64,000 nt of DNA from Aquibium sp. ELW1220 (GTDB taxonomy: Bacteria; Pseudomonadota; Alphaproteobacteria; Rhizobiales; Rhizobiaceae), in NCBI RefSeq assembly GCF_030398385.1, contig NZ_JAOAOQ010000005.1, positions 124,001 to 188,000 of the forward strand, written 5' to 3'. Made by a program: the position numbers and the translations under genes. The notes beneath the pieces were generated by a model. That model saw only the letters and a list, made by a program, of their open reading frames with translations. It was not told where the DNA came from and ran no database searches. Below, piece after piece: positions 17,881 through 26,420 of the stretch; position 1 is the stretch's first letter, and every line of letters begins with the position of its first letter.

Positions 17881-18759
17881 TCAGTACTCCACCCGGCGCT
17901 CGATGAAGCGGAACTGGACGACGGTCAGCACGATCACGACCGCCATCAGCACGACGGACTGCGCTGCCGACGAGCCCAGGTTCAGACCGAGGAAGCCGTC
18001 GACATAGACCTTGTAGACCAGGATGTTGGTGGCCTGGGCCGGGCCGCCTTCGGTGGTAGCGTCGATCACCGGGAAGGTGTCGAACAGGGCATAGACCGTG
18101 TTGACCACCAGCAGGAAGAACGAGGTTGGAGCCAGCAGCGGCAGCGTGATGGAAAACAGCCGTCGGCCGGGCCCGGCGCCATCGATCGCGGCAGCTTCGC
18201 GCATGCTGGCCGGGATCGCCTGCAGGCCTGCGACGAAGAACAGGAAATTGTAGCTGATCTGCTTCCACGCGGCGGCGATGATGACGAGGATCATCGATTG
18301 GGTGCCGTTCAGGCTGTGGTTCCAGTCGATGCCGACCATGTCGAGCGCATAGGGAACAAGGCCGATGGTGGGGTTGAAGATGAACCACCAGAGCAGCCCG
18401 GCAATGGCGGGCGCGACGGCGTAAGGCCAGACCAGGAGCGTGGTGTAGGTCTGCGCCGACTTGATCATGCGGTCCGCAGCCAGCGCCAGGGTCAGCGCCA
18501 CAGCCATCGCAAGAACCGCGACCGATACCGAAAACACCACCGTCACCATGACGGAGTTGAGGTAGTGCGGGTCGCCGAAAAGGCGGCTGTAATTCTCGAA
18601 TCCGATGAAGGTGGATTTCAGCCCGAAAGCGTCTTCGCGCAAGAAACTCTGCCACCCGGCCTGCGCGGCAGGCCAGAGGAAGAACACAAACGTGACCGCC
18701 AACTGCGGCGCCAGCAGCAGCCAGGGCAGCAACTGGTTGCGAAAGATCGCGCGTTTCAT
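17881..18759 (-). CDS. ugpA: Glycerol-3-phosphate ABC transporter permease
   Basis: Inner-membrane permease partner of UgpE, 292 residues. It begins [20 protein letters not shown] and has the EAA loop [18 protein letters not shown] near residue 195. A TTG at 18774 would add five residues, but the ATG at 18759 gives the usual family start and length. A strong hairpin (18781-18809) lies between ugpB and this gene and may lower ugpA expression relative to the binding protein. Confidence 0.92.
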   Translation of the reverse strand: MKRAIFRNQLLPWLLLAPQLAVTFVFFLWPAAQAGWQSFLREDAFGLKSTFIGFENYSRLFGDPHYLNSVMVTVVFSVSVAVLAMAVALTLALAADRMIKSAQTYTTLLVWPYAVAPAIAGLLWWFIFNPTIGLVPYALDMVGIDWNHSLNGTQSMILVIIAAAWKQISYNFLFFVAGLQAIPASMREAAAIDGAGPGRRLFSITLPLLAPTSFFLLVVNTVYALFDTFPVIDATTEGGPAQATNILVYKVYVDGFLGLNLGSSAAQSVVLMAVVIVLTVVQFRFIERRVEY

Positions 18760-18780
18760 CCGGAGGACCTTCAATGCAAA

Positions 18781-18809
18781 GGCAGCCCGCGCGTGACGCG
18801 CGGGCTGCC
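18781..18809 (-). terminator. Perfect 13-bp hairpin between ugpB and ugpA
   Basis: Arms GGCAGCCCGCGCG and CGCGCGGGCTGCC pair perfectly around a TGA loop. On the transcribed (minus) strand it follows the ugpB stop by about 17 bases and is followed by TTTGCATT, a short, weak T-tract. It is best read as an attenuator or a 3'-end stabiliser that gives more binding-protein message than permease message, a common arrangement in importer operons. Confidence 0.75.
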
Positions 18810-18826
18810 GGGGACGCGGATGCGCC

Positions 18827-20149
18827 TTACTTGTTCGCCGCTTCGAACTCGCGGATCAGAACGTTGCCGCGCGTGACCAGATCGTCCAGAGCGGTCTGGG
18901 CGTCTTTCTGGCCGGCCAGCAGCGCCTGGAACTCCTCGTCGATGATCCCGCGGATCTGGACGTAGGAGCCGAACCGCAGACCCTTGGAATTGGGGGTCGG
19001 CTCGTTCAGCGTCATCTGCTGGATCGAGACGTCGGCGCCCGGGTTGGCGTCGTAGTAGCCCTGCGACTTCGACAGGTCCCAGGCGGCCTGGGTGATTGGC
19101 AGGTAGCCGGTTCCCTGGTGCCACTTGGCCTGTACCTCGGCCGAGGAAAGGTAGGTGAAGAAGTTCGCAACGGCCTTGTATTCGGCCTCGGGGCGGCCAG
19201 CCATCACCCACAGCGTCGCGCCGCCGATGATCGAGTTCTGCGGCTGGGTGTCGGCATAGTGCGGCAGCATGCCGTAGCCGACCTCGAAGTCCTTCGCGTT
19301 GGCGACGACGCCGGCGCGCGAAGCCGAGGAGTTCATGTAGATCGCGCATTCCTGCGTGTAGAACTTCGGCGGCGCGTCATTGCCGCCCACCGGGCCGCCA
19401 TACTGGAACAGGCCTTCCTTCTGCCAGCGGGCGAGGTTTTCCCAGTGCCGGGTCTGCAGCGGACCGTTCACGGTCAGTTCGGTCGCCAGGCCACCGAAGC
19501 CGTTTTCCAGCGTGCCGATCGGCTGGTTGTGCCAGGCCGAGAAGTTCTCGAGCTGCACCCACGAAATCCAGCCGGTCGTGAAGCCGCACTTGGCCGCGCC
19601 CGATTCCATGATCTTCTTCGAGAAGGCTTCGACCTCTTCCCACGTCTTGGGCGCAGTGTTGCGGTCCAGGCCGGCCTTCTCGAACACGTCCTTGTTGTAG
19701 TACAGGATCGGGGTCGAGGAGTTGAACGGCATCGACAGCATGTTGCCGTCGGTGTCGGTGTAGTAGCCCACGACTGCAGGCAGGAAAGCGGCCTGGTCGA
19801 AGGGCTCGCCGGCGTCCTTCATCAGCTGGTAGACCGGATAGACGGCGCCCTTGGCGGCCATCATCGTGCCCGTGCCGACCTCGAACACCTGCACGATGGC
19901 CGGCTGCTCCTTGGCGCGGAATGCGGCGATTGCGGCGGTCATGGTCTCGGCATAGGTGCCCTTGAAGCTCGGCACGACCTTGTAGTCGGTCTGCTTCGAA
20001 TTGTAGTCGGCCGCGATGGCCTCGAGCTTCTCGCCCAGTTCGCCGCCCATGGCATGCCACCAGGCGACTTCCGTCACGGCGAAGGCAGGGCTCATGGCGA
20101 GGATGGATATTCCCGCGGCAAAACCCGCGGCGAGGCCGGTAGACTTCAT
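18827..20149 (-). CDS. ugpB: Glycerol-3-phosphate ABC transporter substrate-binding protein
   Basis: Secreted binding protein of 440 residues. The signal peptide is about residues 1-24 ([18 protein letters not shown]). The mature part has UgpB features: [38 protein letters not shown] and the ligand-proximal [17 protein letters not shown]. The UgpBAEC system imports sn-glycerol-3-phosphate and glycerophosphodiesters, and in many bacteria is induced by phosphate starvation. No clear Pho box was found in the 200 bases upstream. Confidence 0.93.
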   Translation of the reverse strand: MKSTGLAAGFAAGISILAMSPAFAVTEVAWWHAMGGELGEKLEAIAADYNSKQTDYKVVPSFKGTYAETMTAAIAAFRAKEQPAIVQVFEVGTGTMMAAKGAVYPVYQLMKDAGEPFDQAAFLPAVVGYYTDTDGNMLSMPFNSSTPILYYNKDVFEKAGLDRNTAPKTWEEVEAFSKKIMESGAAKCGFTTGWISWVQLENFSAWHNQPIGTLENGFGGLATELTVNGPLQTRHWENLARWQKEGLFQYGGPVGGNDAPPKFYTQECAIYMNSSASRAGVVANAKDFEVGYGMLPHYADTQPQNSIIGGATLWVMAGRPEAEYKAVANFFTYLSSAEVQAKWHQGTGYLPITQAAWDLSKSQGYYDANPGADVSIQQMTLNEPTPNSKGLRFGSYVQIRGIIDEEFQALLAGQKDAQTALDDLVTRGNVLIREFEAANK

Positions 20150-20349
20150 CTTGTGCTCCCGAAGTTTCGTTGGCGAAAGTCTTGCACTTCCTGCCTTCGA
20201 CTACCGGCTGTCGGTGACGCTTGGACAACGGTTGGATGTCAGATTTGTGAATTGCCTCCCGGCCCGGAAGCGGACCGGTGGCGGCTCATGAATCGAGACC
20301 CGCGACAGGAATTGCCCGGCCGCCTGCACCCGCCCTACCGCTCCCGGGC

Positions 20350-21456
20350 TCAGTCCGCCATCGCCACCAGCGCGTCCGGCTCGTAGGCGATGCGGATCGG
20401 TGCGCCGACGGGGATATCGTCGGCGCCGAAATCGTTGGTCTCGGTGACCGATAGCGGCTTGTCCATGCCTGGGATCTCGATCACGAGATGGGTGATCTCG
20501 CCGAAATAATGCCGGTCGACCACCGTGCCCGCGAGCTCGTGGCGGGCGGTTTCCTGGTCCCACAGGACGCGCAGCCGTTCCGGACGGATGCCGATCGTGA
20601 CGGCCCCGCCCTTGACAGCCCAGTGCGCTGGCCTTTGCGTCGCGACGCGGCCGAAGCCCTTCGTCTCCACCTCGATCGCGGTCCCGTTCTCGCCGACAAG
20701 ATTTCCGTGGATGAAGTTCATGCCGCCGAGAAAGTCGGCCACCTGTCGGTTGACCGGACGCTGGTAGATGTCCTTGGGCGCGGCGACCTGGGCGATCTTG
20801 CCGTCGAACATCACCGCGATCCGGTCGGACATCGCGAGGGCCTCGTACTGGTCGTGGGTCACCAGCACGAAGGTGATGCCGACTGCCTTCTGCAGGCTGC
20901 GGAGTTCGACCTGCATCTGCTCGCGCAGCTTCTTGTCGAGCGCCGACAGCGGCTCGTCGAGAAGCAGCACTTTCGGCCGCATGACCAGTGCCCGGGCCAG
21001 TGCCACGCGCTGGCGCTGGCCGCCCGACAGTTCGGTGGCGCCGCGCCTGCCGAGCCCTTTGAGCGACACCTGCGCAAGCGCCTCCTCGACGCGCCGCCGC
21101 TCCTCGGCCCGGTCGAGCTTCAGCCGCTTCAGCCCGTAGGCGACGTTCTGCTCGACGTCGAGGTGCGGAAAGATCGCGTAGCTCTGGAACACCATGTTGG
21201 TGGGCCGGCGGTTGGCGGGGATCCCGAGCATCGGCTGTCCGTCGATGGCGATCGTTCCGCGGGTGGGCGTGTCGAAGCCGCCGATCATTCTGAGCAGGGT
21301 CGTCTTGCCGCAGCCCGAGGGGCCGAGCAGCGAGAAGAACTCGCCGGGCCGGATGGCCAGGCTCGCGTCGTCGAGGGCGTTGAACCGGCCATAGGTCTTG
21401 GTGACGCTGGCGATCTCGATCATCGGCCTGTCAGGCAAGCGGTCCTCCGTCGACAT
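20350..21456 (-). CDS. ABC transporter ATP-binding protein, spermidine/putrescine type
   Basis: PotA-like ATPase, 368 residues from ATG 21456 (MSTEDRLPDRP). Walker A is GPSGCGKTT, the signature [15 protein letters not shown], Walker B VLLLDEPLSALDKKL, followed by a C-terminal TOBE domain (HYFGEITHLVIEI). An in-frame ATG at 21423 (MIEIASVTKTYG) lacks a well-spaced ribosome site. The chosen start overlaps the upstream permease by 26 bases. It is the last gene of a leftward permease-permease-ATPase unit without its own binding protein. Confidence 0.9.
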   Translation of the reverse strand: MSTEDRLPDRPMIEIASVTKTYGRFNALDDASLAIRPGEFFSLLGPSGCGKTTLLRMIGGFDTPTRGTIAIDGQPMLGIPANRRPTNMVFQSYAIFPHLDVEQNVAYGLKRLKLDRAEERRRVEEALAQVSLKGLGRRGATELSGGQRQRVALARALVMRPKVLLLDEPLSALDKKLREQMQVELRSLQKAVGITFVLVTHDQYEALAMSDRIAVMFDGKIAQVAAPKDIYQRPVNRQVADFLGGMNFIHGNLVGENGTAIEVETKGFGRVATQRPAHWAVKGGAVTIGIRPERLRVLWDQETARHELAGTVVDRHYFGEITHLVIEIPGMDKPLSVTETNDFGADDIPVGAPIRIAYEPDALVAMAD

Positions 21457-22255
21457 TGGCCCGCCGCGCGGCGCGGCGACGGTAGAGTTCGGCGATCGTG
21501 AGCAGGATGAAGGACAGGACGAGCATGATGGTGCCAAGCGCCAGCACACCCGGCAGCCGGGCCGCGAACCGCAGCTGGCCCCAGATATAGACCGGCAGGG
21601 TGGAGTCGGTGCCCGTGAGGAAGAAGGCGAGGATGAACTCGTCGAGCGAGATGGTGAAGGAGACGAGCAGGCTCGAAACGATCGCCGGCGTCACCATGGG
21701 CAGCGTCACCCGCCGGAACGTCCCCATCGCCGTCTCGCCGAGATCCGCGGAGGCTTCTTCCAGGCTGTGGTCGAAGCCTTCGAAGCCGGCGATCAGCACC
21801 GTGACCGAATAGGGCACGCAGATCAGCACGTGGCCGAGCACGACGGTCAGCAGCGACAATTCGAGCCCGAGCCTCAGCATCACCAGGAGCAGTGCCACCG
21901 CGATGATGATTTCGGGCAGCACGAGCGGCGCCATGATCAGTCCGTTCATCGCTTTCTGTCCCCGGAAGCGGTAGCGGGTCATGGCGCGTGCGGCGCAGAT
22001 GCCGAGGAGCGTGGCTGTTATGGCGGCCGCCACGCCGACGAGGGCGCTGTTCCTTGCCGCGTCGAGCATTGCCGGCGTAGCGAGCAGGCCTTCGTACCAT
22101 TTCCAGGTGAAGCCGGAGAGCGGAAAGTTGGGCGTGGCGGAATCGTTGAAGGAAAACAACGGCAGCAGCAGGACCGGCAGATAAAGGAAGGCGACGTAGA
22201 GGGCGACATAGACCGCCAGCCAGTTCACGCCGAGGAAGCGCCGCCCGGTCGTCAT
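21431..22255 (-). CDS. ABC transporter permease, PotC-like
   Basis: Inner-membrane permease of 274 residues. It starts MTTGRRFLGVNWLAVYVALY and has the family loop SLEEASADLGETAMGTFRRV near residue 180 and a terminal span LALGTIMLVLSFILLTIA. Its ATG overlaps the stop of the upstream permease (ATGA), so translation is coupled. Together with its neighbours it forms a polyamine- or amine-type importer. Confidence 0.92.
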   Translation of the reverse strand: MTTGRRFLGVNWLAVYVALYVAFLYLPVLLLPLFSFNDSATPNFPLSGFTWKWYEGLLATPAMLDAARNSALVGVAAAITATLLGICAARAMTRYRFRGQKAMNGLIMAPLVLPEIIIAVALLLVMLRLGLELSLLTVVLGHVLICVPYSVTVLIAGFEGFDHSLEEASADLGETAMGTFRRVTLPMVTPAIVSSLLVSFTISLDEFILAFFLTGTDSTLPVYIWGQLRFAARLPGVLALGTIMLVLSFILLTIAELYRRRAARRANVDGGPLA

Positions 22256-23163
22256 CGGATCCGCCCTGCGGCCCAGCGCAGCAAGCCGACGCTGGAGATC
22301 GCAACGATGGTGATGACGATCATCGTCGTCACCGAAAGAGCGGCGCCGAGCGGCCAGTTGGCGCCCTTCTTGAACTGAACCTCGATGGCACTGGCGATCA
22401 TGACGCCGTCCTTGCCGCCGACCAGCCGGGGCGTCACATAGTCGCCGACGGTCGGGATCATCACGATAATCAGCGCCGCGACGATGCCGGGTATCGTCAG
22501 CGGCAGGGTCACTCGCAGGAAGCGGCGGATGGGCCCGTCGCCGAGGTCGGTCGCCGCCTCGACCAGCGTCCGGTCGACCTTCTCCAGCGAGACGTAGATC
22601 GGCAGGATCGCGAACACGGCCCAGGCATGTGTGAGCGTGATCAGCACCGCGTTGGTGTTGTAGAGGAAGGCCGTGGACGGTTCGTCGATGATGCCGGTGC
22701 CGAGCAGCGCGGTATTGAGCACGCCCTTGTAGCCGAGGATCACCTTCCACGACATGACCCTGAGCAGGTAGCTGGTCCAGGCCGGAATGGTGATCAGGAA
22801 CAGGATCAGGCTCTTGTAGCGCCCGCCATGGAAGGAGATGTAGTAGGCGACCGGATAGGCGAGTATCACCGTCAGGAAGGCCACGCTCATCGACAGCGCC
22901 AGCGATCGCATCAGGAGATCGCGGTAGATCGGCTCGGTCAGCGCGATGCGGTAGTTCTCGAGCGTGAAGGACCTGTCGATCGTCAGGTAGTTCTGCGTCC
23001 AGAAGGAATGCGCGATCACCACCATGATCGGCGCCGCCAGCATGACGAGCGCGAAAAGGAAGGTAGGGCTCATCAGCGCCAGCCCCTGGCGCTGCTCGGT
23101 GCGGAAGAAGCCTCGCCGGGCCGGCGTGGCAACCCAACCTTGTCCTTCGGTCGCAATGGTCAT
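22252..23163 (-). CDS. ABC transporter permease, PotB-like
   Basis: Inner-membrane permease of 303 residues, first gene of the leftward importer unit. It has the large periplasmic loop after the first span (FWTQNYLTIDRSFTLENY) and the EAA loop TLVEAATDLGDGPIRRFLRV near residue 205. The upstream 247-base region is shared with the divergent aminotransferase and holds the operator candidate 23314-23328, so importer and aminotransferase may be controlled together. Confidence 0.92.
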   Translation of the reverse strand: MTIATEGQGWVATPARRGFFRTEQRQGLALMSPTFLFALVMLAAPIMVVIAHSFWTQNYLTIDRSFTLENYRIALTEPIYRDLLMRSLALSMSVAFLTVILAYPVAYYISFHGGRYKSLILFLITIPAWTSYLLRVMSWKVILGYKGVLNTALLGTGIIDEPSTAFLYNTNAVLITLTHAWAVFAILPIYVSLEKVDRTLVEAATDLGDGPIRRFLRVTLPLTIPGIVAALIIVMIPTVGDYVTPRLVGGKDGVMIASAIEVQFKKGANWPLGAALSVTTMIVITIVAISSVGLLRWAAGRIR

Positions 23164-23313
23164 TGCGATCCTCCGGTCCGGTCATCAGGCAAGGGCGCGG
23201 GACTTTTCGTCACTTGTCCACCCGTGGCTTGCACCGTCCCCTGTTGTCGGCGCCTGATGGCGAACATGAGCCCATGGCCGGATTGAAATCAAGCGCTATT
23301 TCTGGAATATTGA

Positions 23314-23328
23314 TTGAACAGACATTCA
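23314..23328. promoter_or_regulatory. Operator candidate TTGAA-N4-CATTCA, site 2
   Basis: The site reads TTGAACAGACATTCA on the plus strand. It lies in the divergent region between potB-like and the class III aminotransferase, 83 bases before the aminotransferase start. It shares the TTGAA-N4-CATTCA pattern with 13150-13164 and 30058-30072. The rest of the gap (23164-23410) shows no other strong element. Confidence 0.55.
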
Positions 23329-23410
23329 GAATGATGGGAAAACCGTCGCGGTTCCGGCATGTTGGGCGAGCAGCCCTGCGGGTCCCGAAAGGCGGTGAGC
23401 GAGGAAACGA

Positions 23411-24823
23411 ATGGCGGCGATCAAGAATCCGGCCGGGCAAGCAGTTGCTCCCCCGACTGCCCGTTTCGGCGGCGCCGCGCGTCACCTGATCCAGCCATGG
23501 CCCTATGCCGGTGCAATCGGCAACGAGGCACGGACGCCGATCGAAGCCGGCGATGGCATCTACATCACCGACGGTGACGGACGCCGGCTGATTGACGGGC
23601 CGGCCGGCATGTGGTGCGTCAATCTCGGCCATCGTCGGGAAGAACTGGCCCGCGTCATGGCCGATCAGGCGATGGAGCTCTCCTACAACACGCCCTGGTA
23701 CACGATGAGCGACGCCTCCGCCGTGCTGGCAAGGCGACTGGCAGCCCATGCACCCGGCGATCTCGACCATGTGTTCTTCACCACTGGCGGTTCCTCGGCG
23801 GTCGAAACCGCACTGCGCTTCATGCAGTTCTACAACAATGTCCGCGGCCGACCGGAAAAGAAGCTTATCCTGTCGCGCGGTGGCGCCTATCATGGCTCGA
23901 CCTACCTGTCGGCCTCGCTGAACGGCCGGCCGCGCGACCGCGACTGGATGGACGGCGCCGACGACCTGGTCGTCAAGCTGTCATGCCCGGATCCTTTCCG
24001 CCGTCCGGCCGGAATGACGCTGGCCGCCTTCACCAATTTCCTCGTCGACGAGTTTCGCGACACCGTGGAGCGCATCGGCCACGAACGCATCGGCGCCTTC
24101 GTCGCCGAGCCGATCCAGGCCTCGGGCGGCGTCATCGTGCCGCCGCCGGGCTACCTGCCGCGAATCCGCGACCTGTGCCGCGACAACGACATCCTCTACA
24201 TCTCCGACGAGGTCGTCACGGCCTTCGGCCGCCTGGGCGAGGTCTTCGCGTCCGGTGACGTCTTCGGCATCGAGCCGGACATGATCACTTTCGCCAAGGG
24301 CGTCACCTCCGGCTACTTCCCGCTCGGCGGCGTGATGATCTCGGCACGGCTGACCGAGGAACTGCGGCGGTCCAACCACCCGCAAGCCATGTTCGGCCAT
24401 GGCTACACCTATTCCAGCCACCCGATCGGCTGCGCCGTTGCGCTGAAGAATCTCGACCTGCTGGAAGACGGCGTGCTCGATCACGCGCGCGCCGTGGCGC
24501 CCTATTTCCAGGCGCGCTTGAGAACGCTGGAAGACCTGCCGCTGGTTGGCGAAGTACGCGGCGCGGGCCTGATGGCCTGCGTGGAATGTGTCGCCGACCG
24601 CGAAAGCAGGAACCCGCTCGCCCTCGACAACGCGGTCGGCAAGCGCATCGACGCGCACTGCCACGAACTGGGGCTGCTGGTGCGGCCGCTGATCAACATG
24701 TGCGTCATGAGCCCGCCGCTGGTCATCACCCGCGACCAGATCGACGACATGGTCGCCATCTTGCGCGAGGGAATTTCACGGACGATGGACGACCTGCGCC
24801 GCGAAGGGCTGTGGCAAGGGTGA
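23411..24823 (+). CDS. Class III aminotransferase (putrescine/omega-amine:pyruvate-like)
   Basis: PLP-dependent aminotransferase of 470 residues. The cofactor region shows FFTTGGSSAVETALR (phosphate binding, near 120), YISDEVVTAFGR (Asp contacting the pyridine nitrogen, near 260) and the Schiff-base lysine in TFAKGVTSGYFPLGG (about residue 297). It resembles SpuC-type polyamine or beta-alanine:pyruvate transaminases. Divergent placement from a polyamine-type importer supports amine catabolism, moving the amino group to pyruvate and leaving an aldehyde; the exact substrate is not determined. Confidence 0.88.
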   Translation: MAAIKNPAGQAVAPPTARFGGAARHLIQPWPYAGAIGNEARTPIEAGDGIYITDGDGRRLIDGPAGMWCVNLGHRREELARVMADQAMELSYNTPWYTMSDASAVLARRLAAHAPGDLDHVFFTTGGSSAVETALRFMQFYNNVRGRPEKKLILSRGGAYHGSTYLSASLNGRPRDRDWMDGADDLVVKLSCPDPFRRPAGMTLAAFTNFLVDEFRDTVERIGHERIGAFVAEPIQASGGVIVPPPGYLPRIRDLCRDNDILYISDEVVTAFGRLGEVFASGDVFGIEPDMITFAKGVTSGYFPLGGVMISARLTEELRRSNHPQAMFGHGYTYSSHPIGCAVALKNLDLLEDGVLDHARAVAPYFQARLRTLEDLPLVGEVRGAGLMACVECVADRESRNPLALDNAVGKRIDAHCHELGLLVRPLINMCVMSPPLVITRDQIDDMVAILREGISRTMDDLRREGLWQG

Positions 24824-24952
24824 CCAGACGGGCGCAGCGAGAGCCATCGCACGGAGCCACGCAGAGACTGCGTGGGAGTCAACGGAATCAACAATGACGG
24901 ACGGCTTCGCGCCGTGCCGCATTCGCGCGTTCGATCGCGACGGAGATTGACG

Positions 24953-25345
24953 ATGGAGGGCGTTACCGGCGGGTGCCTGTGCGGCGGTGTGCGGTTCGTC
25001 GCGCAGGGCAAGCCCTATCGCGTCGGCATCTGCCATTGCCTCGATTGCCGGAAGCATCATGGTGCGCTGTTCCATGCCTCCGCGATCTTCCCGCAGCAGG
25101 CCGTTACGGTCGATGGCGAAACGCGCGGCTATGAGGGCCGCCATTTCTGCCCACGATGCGGCTCGCCCGTCTTTGCCCGCAGCGGGGACGAGACCGAGGT
25201 GTACCTCGGATCCCTCGACGAGCCCGACCGGTTCGAGCCGACCTATGAGCTATGGACCGTCCGGCGGGAAGCCTGGCTCCCGTCGTTTTCGTTGGCGCGA
25301 CGCTACGAGCGGGACCGCGACGCCGCGCGTCGATCAGAGGAGTAG
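24953..25345 (+). CDS. GFA-family zinc protein
   Basis: A 130-residue protein of the glutathione-dependent formaldehyde-activating (GFA/CENP-V) fold. Zinc ligands are visible as GGCLCGGVRF (residues 6-15), CHCLDCRKHHG (near 30) and CPRCGSPVF (near 65). Many members bind glutathione adducts, but few have been assayed, so function is stated only at family level. The ATG at 24953 sits after a GGAGA sequence; the open frame upstream shows no family similarity. It is downstream of the aminotransferase with a 129-base gap. Confidence 0.88.
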   Translation: MEGVTGGCLCGGVRFVAQGKPYRVGICHCLDCRKHHGALFHASAIFPQQAVTVDGETRGYEGRHFCPRCGSPVFARSGDETEVYLGSLDEPDRFEPTYELWTVRREAWLPSFSLARRYERDRDAARRSEE

Positions 25346-25405
25346 TCGGGCGGCTTGGACGTCGCTCCATACCTCGCAAGAATTGTCTTCGCCGGAACCC
25401 TGCGC

Positions 25406-25807
25406 TCAGCTTGGAAAATGCTCCACGTGGGTTTCGGCGGTGCGTCCGTAGTACAGCACCCGGCGCCCGAGGAACGAGACGAGATAACCTGCGCAGCCCG
25501 CAGCCTTCACCTTCATGCAGAAGGCTTCATAGCTGTAGTCGGCGTCATGGCGTTGCGCCCAGCGGACCAGAGCTTCGACGCCCACGGGATCAAATCCTTC
25601 AGCGACGCCGCCCGTCGAGACGGGCATGTCCAGCGTGACGTGGTCTCCATCCGGTCCGTAGAAGGTCTGGCAGCTGCGGCGGAGGTCGACCGCGTAGCCT
25701 TCGAAGCCGGCGCCGATCAGATCACCCACGATCGCAGGAAAGCTCCGGCTTCCGTCATGCGCGGCATGAAGGGAGTTTTGGGCAATCGCTATACGTTCCG
25801 CATTCAT
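25406..25807 (-). CDS. DUF1398-like protein
   Basis: A 133-residue soluble protein resembling the DUF1398 family (sometimes labelled phage envelope protein in databases, a name with little meaning here). Visible features are ARGSRSFP-like HDGSRSFPAIVGDL, YAVDLRRSCQTFYGPDG and a C-terminal AGCAGYLVSFLGRRVLYYGR. It follows the MarR gene on the same strand with a 45-base gap, so it is probably a target in the same transcript. No catalytic motif was recognised. Confidence 0.75.
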   Translation of the reverse strand: MNAERIAIAQNSLHAAHDGSRSFPAIVGDLIGAGFEGYAVDLRRSCQTFYGPDGDHVTLDMPVSTGGVAEGFDPVGVEALVRWAQRHDADYSYEAFCMKVKAAGCAGYLVSFLGRRVLYYGRTAETHVEHFPS

Positions 25808-25852
25808 GGCGGAGACCTTTCGTGTCTGGTTCCGGGGTTTGGGGCCGGTGAG

Positions 25853-26305
25853 TCAGTTCACCGGGATCGTCTTCAGTCCTCGCCGATCCGCGAGCGCCTT
25901 CAGAAGGGCGAGCAGCGTCGCGTGTTCGTCCGTGGTCAGCACGTCGAAGTATTCGGCGTCGTTCTTGTCTGCGAGAGCGGCCAAGGCCGGCACCTTGCCG
26001 CGGCCGGCCGATGTCAGCGAAAGACTGTGCCCGCGCCGGTCTTCGTCGTTTTCCGCGCGGGCTACCAGCGTTTTGTCGATCAGCCGGTCGGCCAGCTTGC
26101 TGATGGCGCCTTTCGACAGTCCCATCTTCGCCGCGAGGGCGGACGGTGCCATCGCATCAACATCATAGAGGCTGCGCATGAAACTCCACTCCGCCACGGT
26201 GACGCCTTCCTCGGCGACCTTGCGGGCGAACTCCTGCGACACCTCGTTGGAGACCATGCGGAGCCAGTAGCCGGTATGGGCGGTCAGGCTGGCTGCGTCG
26301 GCCAT
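25853..26305 (-). CDS. MarR-family regulator
   Basis: A 150-residue winged-helix regulator. The recognition region is about 55-95 (APSALAAKMGLSKGAISKLA, then ENDEDRRGHSLSLTSAGR), the classic MarR wing with its DxRG-type turn. The start at 26305 has GGGGAG upstream. A long inverted repeat at 26319-26358 lies immediately upstream and overlaps a promoter, so autorepression is likely. The first downstream gene is the DUF1398-like protein. The inducing ligand is unknown. Confidence 0.92.
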   Translation of the reverse strand: MADAASLTAHTGYWLRMVSNEVSQEFARKVAEEGVTVAEWSFMRSLYDVDAMAPSALAAKMGLSKGAISKLADRLIDKTLVARAENDEDRRGHSLSLTSAGRGKVPALAALADKNDAEYFDVLTTDEHATLLALLKALADRRGLKTIPVN

Positions 26306-26318
26306 GAAGCTCCCCTTC

Positions 26319-26358
26319 GTTGACTAGGAAACTAGTAGAAACTGGTTTCCTAGTCAAC
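26319..26358 (-). promoter_or_regulatory. MarR operator overlapping a sigma-70 promoter
   Basis: Perfect 14-base arms GTTGACTAGGAAAC (26319-26332) and GTTTCCTAGTCAAC (26345-26358) flank 12 bases. On the minus strand TTGACT serves as a -35 box and, 17 bases on, TAGTTT as a -10 box, so the palindrome covers the whole promoter of the MarR gene. Binding there would block RNA polymerase. Confidence 0.85.
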
Positions 26359-26420
26359 AGAAGTCTTCCGCCGGCGTCGATCGGTGCAGAGACGTATTGC
26401 TTTGCCGTGCCGGAAGACCG

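Noticed and set aside
25406-25807. Phage envelope protein
   Set aside because: That name is attached to DUF1398 in databases without support; no phage gene is nearby and the gene follows a MarR regulator.
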